Counted from the stretch's first letter, positions 33,468-47,480 are shown. The stretch is DNA of 64,000 nucleotides from Nymphaea colorata (GCF_008831285.2 NC_045142.1:12106716-12170715); one strand, 5' to 3'. Notes: generated by a model not told the origin, from the sequence alone. A program made the numbers and translations.

Positions 33468-33925
33468 TCATTTTGAGACTACAACACACAATTCCTTGTT
33501 AGGACCATAATATATAATTTTATGAGCTTTAAGCATGAGCTTATCAGCAAATTCCTTTTCTATTTTATTAATCATGCCTGAAATTGTTTGTTTTTGTCCT
33601 TGTTGTACTCCTCCTTCAGATGAAGTTCCACAAAAAAGATTGCTAATAGAACATGATGTACATATACTTAAATGTGATCCACTTCCATTTTGCGTTTTCT
33701 CCTTCTTCATGGGTTTTTCCACTATAACATTACAAGCTTTGGTTGCCATTTGATTGATATGTCAGGCATATTACAACATGCAACAACATCATTAATGTGA
33801 ATTCCAACTAAATCATACTTAAACTAAGTAATTCCTCTTGTATATTCAAAACAAAATTTGCAAATCAGCTTCCCTTCATCACTTTGAATTGTACGTGACC
33901 AAAATGGATCCTTCAATTAGGCATT
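33468..33925 (-). pseudogene. hAT transposase N-terminal fragment (BED finger)
   Basis: The minus strand gives DPFWSRTIQSDEGKLICKFC, an in-frame stop, a HINDVVACCNMPDI block (BED zinc finger, CxxC then degenerate His), then an open stretch with QGQKQTISGMINKIEKEFAD and IIYYG, like the linker before the hAT core. No DUF659 or dimerisation part was found downstream, so it is truncated. Confidence 0.6.
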
Positions 33926-34599
33926 TTATCCTCCCTCTTGATGCCTAGCTATCAAGTAACAAACACATGAGGTCCTTAACCAATAAAATCTAAATCTGAT
34001 TTATCTTAAAACAAATCATACATAAAAGATAAAAGTAAAACAAACTTAAAAAAAAAAAAACTACAAATCGGACCTTAGTTGATTGTCTACAATAACAGAT
34101 TGGAGAACTCTTATAGAACCAAAAGTACAAAAACTGATTCATATTGAACAGGTCATGCACACATGATAATGCTAACGAAGAAGCTTGTTTTAGAAAGAGC
34201 AACTTGTCTGTGAACATATTGTTAAAAACTTAAAAGAATCATAAATAAAGAGAACATATTAAGTACTTAATTATTAACAATATTACTAACATACAAATAA
34301 AAAATAAAGAGAACATATTAACTACAAATCAGAAATAAAGAAAACATATTAACTGCAAATCAGAAATAAAGAAAACATATTAACCCATTATGCAGAAATC
34401 AGAATTGATAAACAAAACATATTGATTCAGTCTACTAATTCTACTTGAATATTTGAAGTTTAAGTCTGAGTTTCTAATACACAAGAAAAAAAAGTCGAAG
34501 GCATAGAAAATCCAATGCACAGTTTTCAAGCCATAGATTTTGTAACACACGTATGCAAATCAACTGAAAACAAAAAGTAGAAACTAGAAAACTACACGT

Positions 34600-35335
34600 T
34601 CAGTACCATGTAACATGGGTACTGCTCCAAAGCAATACCCGTATGGGTACGATACCGGCACAGGTACCAATACGCATTCAGGTACGCCAGAGGTAAACGT
34701 CAACAGGTTGGTTCCGTTTTTTTTTTGTTTTGTTGTGGTTTCATCTGAATTAGGACTTGATTTTGCGGTTTTATTGTTAAATATTTTCTCTTTCTTCCTC
34801 TGACGTTCGTGAGAATATGCAGAACTAGCGGACAATGTCGTTAATGATGGTTCTTGTTTCTCACTGGCTTTGTATTTCATAGTGATCCTCTTCTATTTTT
34901 TGAGGATCTAATTTTGTCATGGACTGGTTCCGCTGCGCTCCTCTATAACCAACACGTTACTAATAGAAACATTACAAATCCATTTGATTGTATGTCTTCG
35001 ACTGGAAATATTGAGTGTGGTTATATGTGACCATTGGTATCTTGTGTAGAACGGAATACTTAATAATTTCTGTCGTAGTTCTTGCTAGGTCATGAATCAG
35101 GTTCTGCCATGTTGTCTCAATGAATGGTTGCAATAGTTGATTTTTTTATTTGAATGGTTTCCATAAACTGTGAACATTTGATTGGAGGGGTGGTCTCATG
35201 ATTTATGAATATGCTATTCTGTTTGTTTGAATTCTAATTTTGTCATATATATATATATATATGTGTGTATGGTTGTACTCCCGCACCTAAGTATTGTATT
35301 TTGAAAATGATCTGTACCCGTACCCGCACCGCAAA
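34600..35335. repeat. Possible short element with GTACCCG-rich ends
   Basis: The left end carries tacccgtatgggtacgatac and ggcacaggtacc, the right end gtactcccgcacc and tgtacccgtacccgcacc. About 600 bp of AT-rich sequence with an (AT)n tract lies between. Ends are plausible but no target duplication was seen. Confidence 0.3.
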
Positions 35336-35855
35336 TGAACTGAAAAACCTTACAGAAATCCTGTGTGGTAGGATGTGGCTTTTGGAGGTCTGCGCAGTGC
35401 CAGAAAATGCACTTGTCCATCGGAGGTTTTATATGGCTGCCCGCTGCCACTGGATAGAAGTCACCCAACAAAGGAACCCCGTTGCTCTCTGCTAGTGAGT
35501 TTCAGGTCGAAAACCTCACTGAAAATTAGAAACCACCTGGGTTTAATGTTCCCCAAATCAGAAAATCTTAGTCAGTAAGAATGTCGACTTGTTTTCCCCC
35601 TCTTGACGACAAAATGTTTTAACTTGTTAAGTTTTTAAGTTTTATTCATTTTTTTCAAAACTAGCATTTAAAATTTTCAAAAATTACAGTTGATGCCATC
35701 GTCAACAAAGCAAATCACGTTTTAAAAAAAACGAAAAAACACGTTTTTTCTTGTTTTAATTAAAAAACTCCTCATTTTCCCATTTTTTGGCATTTTATTT
35801 TTTTGCACGATTTTTCACGTTTCCTTGAAAATAATGTGTTTTTTGTGACTATGGT

Positions 35856-35927
<72 letters not shown>
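35856..35927. repeat. Compound microsatellite (CT)n(AT)n
   Basis: About 25 bp of CT repeats followed directly by about 47 bp of AT repeats. Confidence 0.97.
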
Positions 35928-35931
<4 letters not shown>

Positions 35932-38241
35932 CTTACTTCATTTTGCAATGTATCACTGGTCACCTGCAAAAAATTTATGGCTCTGCAACTGCTTATGAAT
36001 TTTCTCCAAAAAATATGACCACTTGAAATGTAATGCTACATTTTTCTTTTGTTGACAAAGTGAAAGCTTCATTGTAGAGAGACTCATTGTAGTTAGTGAA
36101 AAAGAATTAAGGAAGGCAGTTGGATGACTCGGATCTTGTTCAAAGTCTCCCAGAGTTTTTCTTATTGGGAAAATTATTTTTCTAGTTGATGGTTTGCTTA
36201 ATTTTGTTTTATACTGCTCCATATTTAGTCTTTGTGCATGGGAAAAAAAAGGAAAGAATTCGATGCTTAGAGAAAAATATTTTGATGTAGGTTGTTAGCT
36301 AGTGCTCTTCAAATTAGTGATGCCACTACACTACTTGATACAAGTATGGACACTACACTTCGTTTGTGTCTCTTTTGAATGATCACTCGTCCTTGGTGGA
36401 AACTGATGCAGTTAATGTAAACAATTCGCAGGCTATTATGTTGGTTTTCCTGTTTACTGTTACACTGGCAAGTATATCAAGGAAGATGGTATCTAAGGTT
36501 CTTCAATTCGTTGAAGGATCTCTCACCTAGAAATGGAGTTCTTGGACGATGTGAGAGTTCTTAAAAGTATGCTTGAGTCGTTGTTTTTCTATCTAAATGG
36601 ATACAAACGTCTAAATTCAGCATTCTCCAATGTTCTATGATAAGGGTCATAGCTTTTGAGAAGACATGGGAAGTTCATTCATCAAATCCTCCACAAAACA
36701 ATCCTGGTTTTTAGTGGCACCATACCATTAGTGTGCATAGAAAACTCAAGGAAATTCAATATTTTAGGTGGCATTGGAACTTACTAACTCTGGTCCATGT
36801 GCCCTTTCCTCTGCCACTCACTAGGAAAACGCCACTCACATACTTTGATTCATCTTCAATGCTAAAAGAAGACTAGTTTATTGGCTATTTTATTTCATTT
36901 TTTGGGTCCCTATCATATTATATTTATTTTGAAATGATAGGCCTAAATGATTTTTTGAACACCCACGTTGTTAAAGAATCTGTTCTCAATGGTTTGGCTC
37001 TGGCTGATGGCAGAAGAGGGCTGTTTAATGAAATGCAGTAGGTTTCAGGACTGAACATGGTAGTGCAGCTTCATCTTTTGAGACACCATCTTTTTTTCTT
37101 TGTTTCTTTTTATCTGATTGTACTAATGATTCCCCTTGTTGATGCATCATGGTAACAATTGAAAGTGATGACGAATTCGCTTCATATCCAAGAACTGATC
37201 TAGACACAAAGCCCATGAAGTGAAAGAAGGAGTGCTTCTCTTCCTACTCAAATATTAGTTTTCTGCAACACCTGAAATACATCTCCTGGGGCTGGGAAGT
37301 TGGTACTTGGTACACTCTGGGAACTTATATAGCCTATTCTTGGCTTCATATTCACTTTTTAATCCTTGTTTTCTTTAGCAATAGTAAAAAAAAGGCCAAT
37401 GCTTTAAGCTTGAGCTTAGTAACTGATCCAGATCACCAATATCATTGTGCTCTTTTTTTTCCCCTTTATTTGGGGGTTTGAGGTTAGAAACTTAAAGGCT
37501 CAAACAATGGAATAACAAAGTTTCAACCATGATCTTCGTCTTGACACCTTACCAAATTCCTCATTTCCCTGTCTGCTCTCATATGTTGACATAGTAAAAA
37601 ACAATGTGTAAAGTTAAAATATTAAAGCTCAGAGGATGATGGTATTGCGTTACATATGATATAATAGAGCCAATAGATTTTATAAATCTATGAAATTGCC
37701 AAACCAGAAACCTGTGCATCTGATAGGACACTGAAACTATGAAATCAGAGGTTATGAGTATAATTCTCCTTGGAGGCTTGCCTAAAGTTAGGTTGCTAAG
37801 AAAATAAAATTGGAGAAGAAAAAGAAATAGTAGGCAACCAAACTCCAACTTGCATTTCTAGGTCGCCTAAAGTGAGAAAGCATGTTAAAATGCATTGTAA
37901 ACATTCGTTTATTAGTATCACCTCTATGCCAGGCAAGTTTGTTTTGTTGCTTCACTTTCATTACTTTTATTGATTGGAACGATGTTTGGAAATTCAGATA
38001 CCACCAAGTTTTTTGAGCAGCAAAATCGTTATTATGAAATCCCTGAAGCAAGAGTTTAACGCTCTCATTTTTTAGTGGTTATGACCAGGGCTGAGTTCCA
38101 CCTAAAGTTATCAAAGGAATTATAGACGTGAAATTGTATAGAAAGCAACATTAAGATGCGAGGTACCTTGAAAAATTTTAGGAAGCGTCCACTGAGAGCG
38201 ACGACGTTGAGGAGTGAGAAGGGATTGGAGTTTTGTCGCAG

Positions 38242-38404
38242 GAGAATGGGATAAGTCCACTAAGGAAATTGAGGAGTAACAAGATGTAGGAGTTTGTAGG
38301 TGGAAAAAAACAATAGGTTGCCGGAGAAGGGGATAAGTCCATTGAGGAAATTGAGGAGTAACAAGATGCCAGAATTTGTCAGCGGAAAAAAAAGATACGT
38401 TGCC
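38242..38404 (+). repeat. 82-bp tandem duplication in block A only
   Basis: The units start gagaatgggataagtccac (38242) and gagaaggggataagtccat (38324), each running to ...gttgccg. Block B has a single equivalent unit at about 50545-50630, so the expansion followed the segmental duplication or was lost from B. Confidence 0.85.
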
Positions 38405-38757
38405 GGAGAAACACAGGCGAGAGACAGAGAAATGGATAGGATAGAGAGCCGGAAGAAAAAGGCGCCAGCCTTCTTCCAGTTTTTAGGGTTTCAAAACCTA
38501 TATTTTTCCTCAATTTCGAGAAACTAAGATTTTCTTTTTTAGTTTTTTTGCTTTTCAATTTTTCCAGAAATAAGTTTTCCCTCTTTGTTTTATACAAACA
38601 TGAACCGTCATGATCAATTCACGAAATGATTCCACTAATAAATAAATGCCTCAGACCTTTTTAAAACATTTAGTTAATTATTTTTTGCCTTTTGTATAAA
38701 TATGAATTCGATTGCTTGAGATCATAGAAGTAGGTAGTTGGAACATTAAGACTTGCT

Positions 38758-39068
38758 TAGGGGTGAGGTGAGCATGGGGCCCAGCCCGGTAAAACCGAGA
38801 CCGGGTCAGCCCGACAGGCCCAAAATTCGAGCCCGGACTCAACTCGATATTCGGGTAAAAAATATTTTTTTAATTATAAAATAAAAAATTTTAATATAAA
38901 TTGTATTTTAAATAATAAAATATATATTATTAAATTTTAAGAATAATAAAAAAATTATTTTTTTAATATTACCAGGCCCAGGTTGGGCCCCGTTACAGCC
39001 GGGTCCCAGGCCCATTACTGGCCGAGTACCGGGCCCTCGCCGGTGGCCCGGCCCAATGCCCACCCATA
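38758..39068. mobile_element. GC-capped hAT-type MITE, copy A-1
   Basis: Perfect 8-bp target duplication gacttgct (38750-38757, 39069-39076). The left end is taggggtgaggtgagcatgg, the right end ggcccaatgcccaccc; the core is almost pure A/T. Shared with block B copy 51097-51391. Confidence 0.88.
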
Positions 39069-40358
39069 GACTTGCTAAAGTTTGTCTGAATAACCTAAAC
39101 TGCCACGTAAATATATGAATTTTACAATGACCACACAGTAGACAACATTTGTATACAATTAACGGAATACATAGTGCTTTATCAAAGAATACCACAAGCT
39201 AAAGAGAGACAAATGGCCCCTATTTATAGAGATGCAGCGGCAAAAATCAGAAGAAAGAATAAAAACTACAATGGAATGAACTATAATCATAAATATGGTT
39301 AAAAGGTTTTAAATGGTGAGGTTTTAGGTGGTTTTAGCAAAGGAGAAAATCTCGAAAAAAAACTCAGCAAAAAATCAGTGATTTTTTTAGGAAAAAAACT
39401 TCAAAATTTGGAAAAACTAAAATAAACAAAAAAATAACAAAAAAACATAAAAAGTAGTTAGATAAATTAATAAAATAATGTTTTAGTAATGATTTAAATA
39501 AATAACTTATGTTTTAAATCCTTAAAAAATAAAAGTAATGAGAAAAAAATGCAATCAATGGGCAAAAAAACTGTAGTAAGGGTACACACACACATACATA
39601 TATATTAAGGGATGTTCATTTTTTATTATTAAAGAATATTGTTTAAGTAAAAAGACACCAACTTAACATATGTTTTTCACCAAATCACTCTTGAAGATCA
39701 TATTTATAAGGTTAGATTGCAAACAAATTATAAGGGTTGTTGTTGTTCTTACCAACAGTTTTAACTGTCGCTAAAAACAAGCTTTGTTTTGAAATCAGAT
39801 ATTGACTTAACCTCACTAGACATTTCATATGCATTAGAACGCATTAGAGAAATATGGGTTTGATGGGAGATTAGGGTAATCAGATCCTAATCTTGTAGTT
39901 TTGAACAACCAATCTAGGATCTACTAAAACTAATTCTAAAATTAACTGAAACTCAACTTAAATGAACGGAAAAGACTAAGAAGCCACTGAAATTGAAATT
40001 TCTTCAACAACACTCCTCTATAAATGACATCCACGTCCCCTTATATAAAGGAAGGAACGGACCAAGGGTCCAGATCCATATGAACAAGAATATGTTTTTT
40101 TATGATTCCCTCGTCCCCTGTTTGCATCCCACCATATGTTTTGCTCACAAATCATGCATAATTCCGATCGTAGATTGTCATGGAATCTGGTGATGAATTC
40201 CTAGGCTTCCTTGTCAATGCAATCATAGTTAGCTGAAGAAGATGTTTCCCTGCTGCCAGAATTCAGCATTTCGAATGCTTTCTGGAAGGCAACCTCCCAA
40301 TAATGGCCGTTGGAAGACTGAGGGTGGTGCTGTCAGCGGCGATGAGGGTAGTTGTGAT

Positions 40359-40633
40359 TAGGGCTGGGCATCGGGCCGGGCCGGGCCCGACAGCCAGGCC
40401 TGGGTCGGCCCGGCCCGGCCCGGCCCGTTTAGGCCCGGTAAGTTAAAAATATATATATATATTTTTTAATTTTTTTGTTTTAATAATATTTTTTTTATTT
40501 TTAATAAATACATTTTATATTAAAAATGTTATTTTATAATTAAAAAATATTTTTTAAATTTAAATGGGCCGGGCCAGGCCGGGCCCGGAACGAGACCTGG
40601 GCCGGGCCGGGCCCGGAACGAGACCCACCCTTA
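40359..40633. mobile_element. GC-capped hAT-type MITE, A-only copy with perfect 8-bp TSD
   Basis: TSD gttgtgat (40351-40358, 40634-40641). Ends are tagggctgggcatcgggcc and gagacccaccctta. Absent from block B. The near end has long GGCC/CGGG runs. Confidence 0.9.
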
Positions 40634-40949
40634 GTTGTGATGGCGTGTGCGCCTCCTATTCCTCGAAGAGAAGGTGTAGGCTGGGGTGCGTAGCCGAGGG
40701 CATACGGCGCGTGGTTGATGCTACCGGAGCGGCAATGGCATGTGATGAAGTTTTCGATGGATTTTCCTACGTGCTTGCCCTTCTTCATCACGCCTGGGAG
40801 GCCGGATCTTAGCACGTTAAGGACTGAATTTGCTGCATGAGCAGATACAACAGTTGCTAGCTTTTCTTCCATATAACAATTGCGACTTTAAGTTGCTGTT
40901 TGACAACAGAAAAAACAAAACTCTAACAACAAAATCTTCAGCTGGAACC

Positions 40950-41194
40950 AGTGGTGGGCCCGGTACCCTGCTCGTAACAGGCCTGGTTTCCGGCCTGAAA
41001 AACCAGGACCGATGGGCCGGCCCGGGTCGGTCCCATGGAGCCCAGTAATAATTAAAAAAATATATTTTTTTATTATTTTAAAATTTAATAATATGTATTT
41101 TATTATTAAAATATAATTTATATTAAAAAATTATTTTATAATTTAAAAAGGTATCGGGCCCGTCGGGCCAACCCGGCCCGATGCCCACCCCTAA
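40950..41194. mobile_element. GC-capped hAT-type MITE, second A-only copy
   Basis: TSD ctggaacc / ctggaact (40942-40949, 41195-41202; one mismatch). The right end is cccgatgcccacccctaa. Confidence 0.85.
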
Positions 41195-42593
41195 CTGGAA
41201 CTTGAAATAAGAAGCAAAAGTAATAAAATAATTACTACTACATAAAAGTAGCATAGTTAATGTGACCAAGATTGGCAGTTGACAAAAGCAAGACAACACC
41301 AGTTTCCTCATAGTATTTCACCTTAGTTGAGAAGCATTAGTGGCCTTTGTTTGAAGTCATAATTTGTGCACTTGTACACTTATATACAATATTTATTAAC
41401 ATATCTATTTGTATGTACATGAGAATAACATATATTTGTGTGCCTCATTTAAAAAAAAAATGTTTTAATAAGAAACACAGATATCTTTGTAATAAGCAAA
41501 ATGTCCAACATTGCATCTATCTGTTTGCTGCAAACAGTTTCCTATGTACTGAAATGGTCACAGAAACAAACCCTTATTAACACACAGAATGTTGCATTAA
41601 TAAGAAAATTCAAAGCAGTTATAAGACTTGCATTCCTAATTCAAGTTTGAGCCACTAAAGATGGACCCAAACTTTTCAAGAATATGTCCTCAAACTTTAT
41701 TGACGCATATTACCCATATATCATTGTCTGCAGGTTTCTACCAGCAACGTTTTTTCTTGGGTATTCAACAGAAAATAAGTTTTTCTTAGGAAATCTCCAA
41801 AAAATCTAGAGAGTTCAGAAGAAACAAAAATATATATAAAATGATTGAAAATTTATGTACTCAATTCTTACAAAAACGTTGACAAAATTTGAAACACTCA
41901 TTAAAGGATTAACTGAAAGCTAACAAAAATGAAAATATTATTAATAATAACTATGAAAATCTCTTCACACTATTGCAATATTTTGTTTTGATGATATTTT
42001 CAAAATATCATGAGAAATTCCTGCTTCTTTTCGTTCCAGAACTTGTTTTTATATCTATCTTGAAAATATTTGTAAAGGTGCAAGGACAGAAAGAAACAAG
42101 GATGCATGGAGCCAGACAGGAAGTTCACTCGTGTTAAAGTGATGTATGGAACTGCACACAAACAAACAAAAGAAAAAACATGAAATATATATGTGTGTGT
42201 GCTTGTCCACTTCTCTTCTCATAACTCTTCAAAATCATGCATGGTTTCAGTCTAGAAATATTCACATGTCACACCTTAACCACTTGTTTGGTTGGAGGAA
42301 AAGGGAGGGATGAAAAGGAAAGAAAAAAAGTAATTATAAAAGTTGTTTGGATAGAAAGGAAAGGAAATGCTAACATAATGTTTGTTTAAACTATATAAAA
42401 GAAAGAAAATTATATAATTTATAATACTTTACAATAATACCCTTAACATTCAAAATGTTTAAAAAATTAAACGGTTCCTTAGTAAAGCCTTCCTCTCAAG
42501 AAGGCTCCTTTGTAAAGCCTTCCGCTCAAGAAGATGTTGCGGCCGATCAGCCCCACCAAGCAGTTCGTCCAAAAGGAGGGGATGATTGAGAAG

Positions 42594-42755
42594 TAGCGAA
42601 GGACATCGGACTGGGTGGAGCCGGGCTGGGCTCGGCCCAGCTGGGTTACAATTTTTTTTTAATTATAAAATATTTTTTTAATAAAAAAATTACCGGGCCC
42701 ATTACGGGCTGGATACCAGGCCCCAGCCAGGGGCCTGGCCCGGCGCCCACCCATA
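42594..42755. mobile_element. GC-capped hAT-type MITE in unit A1
   Basis: TSD ttgagaag at 42586-42593 and 42756-42763, perfect. The same site and TSD occur in A2, B1 and B2, so the insertion predates both duplications. Confidence 0.88.
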
Positions 42756-43178
42756 TTGAGAAGCGAGAAGCTCTCGATCTATTAATTCATGTATATATAT
42801 GTATGCTAAGTGAATTTTCATAATTCACATTTTTGTCCGTTTAGACAAAAACTAAAAAAAAAAGTGTTGGAAATGTGAAACGCAGGAAAATCAACCGAAT
42901 AAAATGCAGCCTGTGATTTTTTAAAATCACTTTTACTCAAAATAAATAGTTTTTATGTGTATATTTTAACGTTTTTTATGTATCCTTATCAATTAATTTC
43001 ACAACTCAAGCAATTATTGTAAGTTTTAAAAAGTTAGCAATTATTTGAAAAAAGAAGAAAAAAAATTGGTGTCCATTTTTCAGGAGAACGTGTGTCGTTG
43101 AGCTGCTATTGTATAATTATTTTATATCTCCCCTCTACCGAGGATCTCACCGCTCTTTGGCAAGAAGCAGCCAATAGT

Positions 43179-43396
43179 CATTGGATGGTGAAAAAGATAA
43201 AGAGAAGCCGGACGGCGGTGGCGAAGGAAGCAATAGGGATGGTATCCCCATCCGAGGAAGAAGCAGAAAAAAGAGAAGATGGAGCGCCTTTGTTTTCGAC
43301 CCTTTCCCACAAACCCTCGTGGACCAGATACTGTCTTGTCTCCCTGTGAAGACTCTCCTTAGACTGCGGCTCATTTGCCCTGGCCGACTTAGTTGA
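43179..43396 (+). pseudogene. F-box gene remnant, copy A1
   Basis: The frame ending at 43396 reads KRRWSAFVFDPFPQTLVDQI then LSCLPVKTLLRLRLICPG, the core of a plant F-box (LVDQILSCLPVKTLLRLR; usual form LVDEILSRLPVKSLLRFR). It stops soon after (RLS stop), without the downstream associated domain. F-box proteins link SKP1 to ubiquitin-ligase targets. Probably a broken gene start amplified by the local duplications. Confidence 0.65.
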
Positions 43397-44392
43397 TTAG
43401 AAAGAAAATATTTTCTTATGGTCTATAGAAATAGCACACTGGGATGTGACAGTGACCACTCCAAGATTGAAACACAAGCTCTTATAAGAAGTAGACCACC
43501 TTGCCATGCAGTATACTACCGCCCCTCAAGGTACTGTGAAATGTGTTCATGGTTTACATTTCATCTTTCGTGTAATTTATTCTGAAAGAACCAGAAGTCT
43601 TTTTTTGGTCTCCTAATTAATTTGTTTACAATTGGTATATTTGGATCCGTTAAGTCTATTTAGATATTGATCTTCCATGTGGACTCATAAACACCTCATT
43701 CTAAAAAGTGTAAAATTGGAGTAACAGTGCACCCTCACAAAGATGGTTGAAGCTATAACAGTCAGACTCTCGAATCAGCCCTTAACCGATCGTATCAGAA
43801 CACATACATAAAACTATTCACGCTTCAATTTTCGGTTCAAATCTAAATCATCCTGTAGTGTATAGAGTCAAACCTGAATTGATCTATGTACGTAGACAGC
43901 AACTAGTTTATTTAAATAGAATTGGATGATAACATATTCCATTGTGAAGACCATGGAAATTGACCGTGCCCCCTAACCACATTTAGGGCAAAACGAAGAG
44001 ATATTCACATTTCACACCTTAACGACCTATTTGGTTGGAGGGAAAGGGAGGGATGAAAAGGAAAAGAAAGGAAATGGTGGAAAAGAGAATGAGAAATGAA
44101 TGAAATGAAAAGGAAATGAAAGAGAAAAAGTAATTATAAAAGTTGTTTGAATAGAAAGGAAAAAAAATGCTAAAATCATGTTTGTTTGGACTATATAAAG
44201 GAAAGGAATGGATAAAATTTACAATATTTTACAATAATACCCCTAATATTCAAAATGTTTAAAAAATTGAGAGGTTCCTTTTTAAAGCCTTCCTCTCAAG
44301 AAGGCTCTTTTGTAAAGCCTTCCGCTCCAGAAGACGTTGGCGCCGATCTGCCCCACCAAGCATTTGTCCAAAAGGAGGAGATGATTGAGAAG

Positions 44393-44556
44393 TAGAGGCC
44401 GGCATCGGGCTCGGATCGGCCTGGCTCAGTTACAATAAAAAAATATTTTTTTAATTATAAAATTAATTTTTTTAATAATATTTTTTAATATTACTGGGCC
44501 CGTTACGGGCCGGGTACCAGGCCCCTACCGGTGGCCTGGTCCAGCGCCCACCCATA
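44393..44556. mobile_element. GC-capped hAT-type MITE in unit A2
   Basis: TSD ttgagaag at 44385-44392 and 44557-44564. Confidence 0.88.
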
Positions 44557-45088
44557 TTGAGAAGCGAGAAGCTCTTCGATCTATTAATTCACGTATATAT
44601 ATGTATGCTAACTGAATTTTCATAATTTACATTTTTGTCTGTTTAGACAAAAACTCAAAAAAAAAGTGTGTTGGAAATGTGAAACGCAGGAAAATCCACG
44701 GAATAAAATGCAACCTGTGATTTTTAAAACTCACTTTTACTCAAAATAAATAGTTTTTTATGTATATATTTTAACGTTTTTTATGTATCCTTATCAATTA
44801 ATTGTACAAGTCAAGTAATTATATGTAAGTTTTAAAAAGTTAGCAATTATTTGAAAAAAGAAGAAAAAAATTGGTGTCCATTCTCTAGGAGAACTTGTGT
44901 CGGTTGAGCTGCCGTTGTATAATTATTTTATATCTACGCTCCACCGAGAATCTCACAGCTCTTTGGCAAGAGGCAGCCAATGGCCATTGGGTGGTGAAAA
45001 AGATAAAGAAAAGCTGGACTAGGTAGCGAATGAAGTAGTAAGGATGGTATCCCCAGCCGAGGAAGAAGTAAAAGAAGGAGAAGATGGA

Positions 45089-45193
45089 ACGCCTTCCTTT
45101 TCGACCCTTCCCCCACAAATCCTTGTAGACGAGATACTGTCTTGTCTCCCTGTGAAGACTTTCCATAGACTGCGGCTCATTTGCCCTGGCTGA
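45089..45193 (+). pseudogene. F-box gene remnant, copy A2
   Basis: Reads LPPQILVDEILSCLPVKTFH then RLRLICPG and a TGA at 45191-45193. The F-box core is closest to consensus here (LVDEIL). It has one extra C relative to A1 upstream of the motif. Confidence 0.65.
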
Positions 45194-45904
45194 CTTGGTT
45201 GATTAGAGACAAAATAATTTTTATGGTCTAGAAGAAGGGCACAATGGGATGTAACAATGACCACTTCAAGATTGGAACACGAGTTCATCTTTGGTAGACC
45301 ACCTTGCCACGCAATACACTGTCGCCCCTCAAGGTATTGTGACAGGTGTTCATGGTTTATGTTTCATCTTTCGTGTAATTTATTTTGGAAAGAACCATCA
45401 GTCTTTTTTTGGTCTCTTAATTAATTTGTTTCCAATTGGTATATTTGGATCAGTTAAGTCTATTTAGATATTGATCTTCCATACTTGGACTCCATAAACA
45501 CCTCGTTCTAAAAAGTGTAAAATTGGAGTACCAGCGCACTCTCACAAAGATGGCTGAAGCTATAACAGTCAGACTCGAATCGGCAATTTTCGGTTCGAAT
45601 CTAAATCATCTCGTATTGTATGGAGTCAAACCTGAATTGTTCTATGTCCGTAGACGCTAACTAGTTGACTTAAATTGAATTGAATGATTAACGTATTCCA
45701 TTGCAAAGAGCCCAAGAACCAGGCGAAAAGATGGAAATGCATTTGACAATTAATATCTAATATTTATTTGGCTGTTGGGATTTTCTTAATACCACACATA
45801 AGATATTGGCTTGTAATAAAAACCAAATTAATGTGCATTTTTTAGGGTTTCAATGTCAATAAAAGGGCAAAATAAAAAAGTTTCCACCGTCAATCAAATG
45901 CAAA

Positions 45905-46128
45905 TAGGGGTGGGCATGGGGATGGGTTGGCGACTCGCCTGAGCCTAGTTACGAATAAAAAATATATTTTTTAAATTTTAAAATATTTTTTAATATACAT
46001 TGTATTTTAAATAATAAAAAAATAAAAAAATATTTTTTTTAATATTATTGGGCCGAGGTTGGGCCCCGTCCCATCAGGCTCGAACCCGGACCCCGCTCGT
46101 AACAGCCCCGGCTCGGTGCCCATCCATT
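45905..46128. mobile_element. GC-capped hAT-type MITE, block A distal copy
   Basis: Same insertion as 57304-57533: the downstream flank gtggcaacaa is shared. The left flank in A differs (aatgcaaa), so the TSD is no longer visible here. Confidence 0.78.
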
Positions 46129-46571
46129 GTGGCAACAATCTATAACTAGCCCTACCTATATATGCCTATTCTATTCTAGAGGCAGCAACCACCAAGTTGC
46201 CTTTAATACCAATTGAGGCTAATTTATAGAACTATTCATTCTTCAACTTTCATTCATTATTCAACTTTCAGTTTGAATAAGATCACCCTGTTATGCGGTA
46301 TAGGCTAATATTAAACCCAGTTCTTTATGCATCGTAATGTGGTTTGGATTTGGTTCAAAAGTCAAAGTCAGTTTCAGATCCAGATGTTAATTTTAAAAAA
46401 TTGAATCTGGATCGTGAAAGCAGACTCTTTAGATCCAAAGGAAGTTTTTTTAGATGTACCATCACTAATCAATTGCCGTTGTCTTATACTGCTTTGACCA
46501 TTTTCTTATGTTTTATCTCAATGTCGCAAATTTTCTCCTCGTTCAAGACTAAGTTTTGATACGTTAATTTG

Positions 46572-46810
46572 TTAATATTTGAAATTGTGGTTGGTGCAAT
46601 GAACCGGATGAGAGTTGATAAGCAGCCAATTTGCATTTCAACTTTTTTTGAGGCATCAACTTTATATTTTACGAAAAAGAGGCATCAACATGCAAGTTGA
46701 GGCATTGTGAGGATGCTTATCCCGAGACATTAAAAGCAGGTTTGTACCATGGGGTGTGGAAAAAAAGGTGGGGGTTTGGGCCCTCTTGTTGAACAATATG
46801 ATAAAATACT
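46572..46810 (+). repeat. Single copy of the ~225-bp unit (block A)
   Basis: Starts aatatttgaaattg, contains gaggcatcaacttt and accatggggtg, ends gttgaacaata. Equivalent of the fourfold array in block B. Confidence 0.8.
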
Positions 46811-47480
46811 CCTTTGGGTTTTCCCAACTGCAAGCTAAATCTATTATCTAACTTCTAAACTCAATCCCAAAAGATATAAATTTGAAATCATATTGGTGAT
46901 CGGGTGTAAACAATTGCCTCAATAAACAAACAAATAAATAAATAAATAAATAGATGGTATATTTCAGTTTTCAATTTTTTTAATGTAATTTTTTTTTTCA
47001 ATTAGCTGGGATGGGGCCATGGCCTAAGCGGGCCCCCTGCCTCCGCCCCTGCTTGTTGACAACATTGGCCGGGCCCATCTAAGGTCACCATTGAATGAAC
47101 TTGAATACCCAACGGCTTTTTGTGACTTAATCACATGATAAACTTGCTCATTTGAAATTTCAGTCTCTATTATTTCGTCAATCAGAGACTTGCTTCATAT
47201 TTCAGGAAACAACAAGAAGGGAACGTGCATGTAAATATTTTTGTATTAGCATACTCTTACATGTACATATGAAATCGGATTGTCTTGTTAATCTGAAATA
47301 CCATGCAAAAGTGCAGTACGTTATGAGCACCATTAGGCATAAAGAATTTCTTAGTCTGGTACTATCTCTATCCTAATGGGTTCCTGCTCTTATTAAAATC
47401 CCATCAAGGCTCAATAAATCAATGGCACCGCTGATATACAGGAGGTATGAAAACTGAATGGTCTTATGGTCCCATAACCC

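Larger units (their letters stand above)
33926..37648. other. Gene-free stretch with simple repeats
   Basis: No coding family recognised. Contains a degenerate tandem array of 'aaagaaaacatattaac' units (34235-34430), a possible pair of element ends rich in gtacccg (34600-34695 and 35270-35335), and the (CT)n(AT)n tract at 35856-35927. Confidence 0.5.
42250..43990 (+). repeat. 1.74-kb tandem unit A1
   Basis: Homologous to A2 (43991-45720), B1 and B2. It begins near atattcacat...cacacctt, includes ggttggag...aaagggaggg, a GC-capped MITE, the F-box remnant and the tail with gaatctaaatcatcc. Confidence 0.87.
43991..45720 (+). repeat. 1.74-kb tandem unit A2
   Basis: Second unit of the pair in block A; the offset of matching anchors is about 1,740 bp (42272 against 44012). 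Confidence 0.87.
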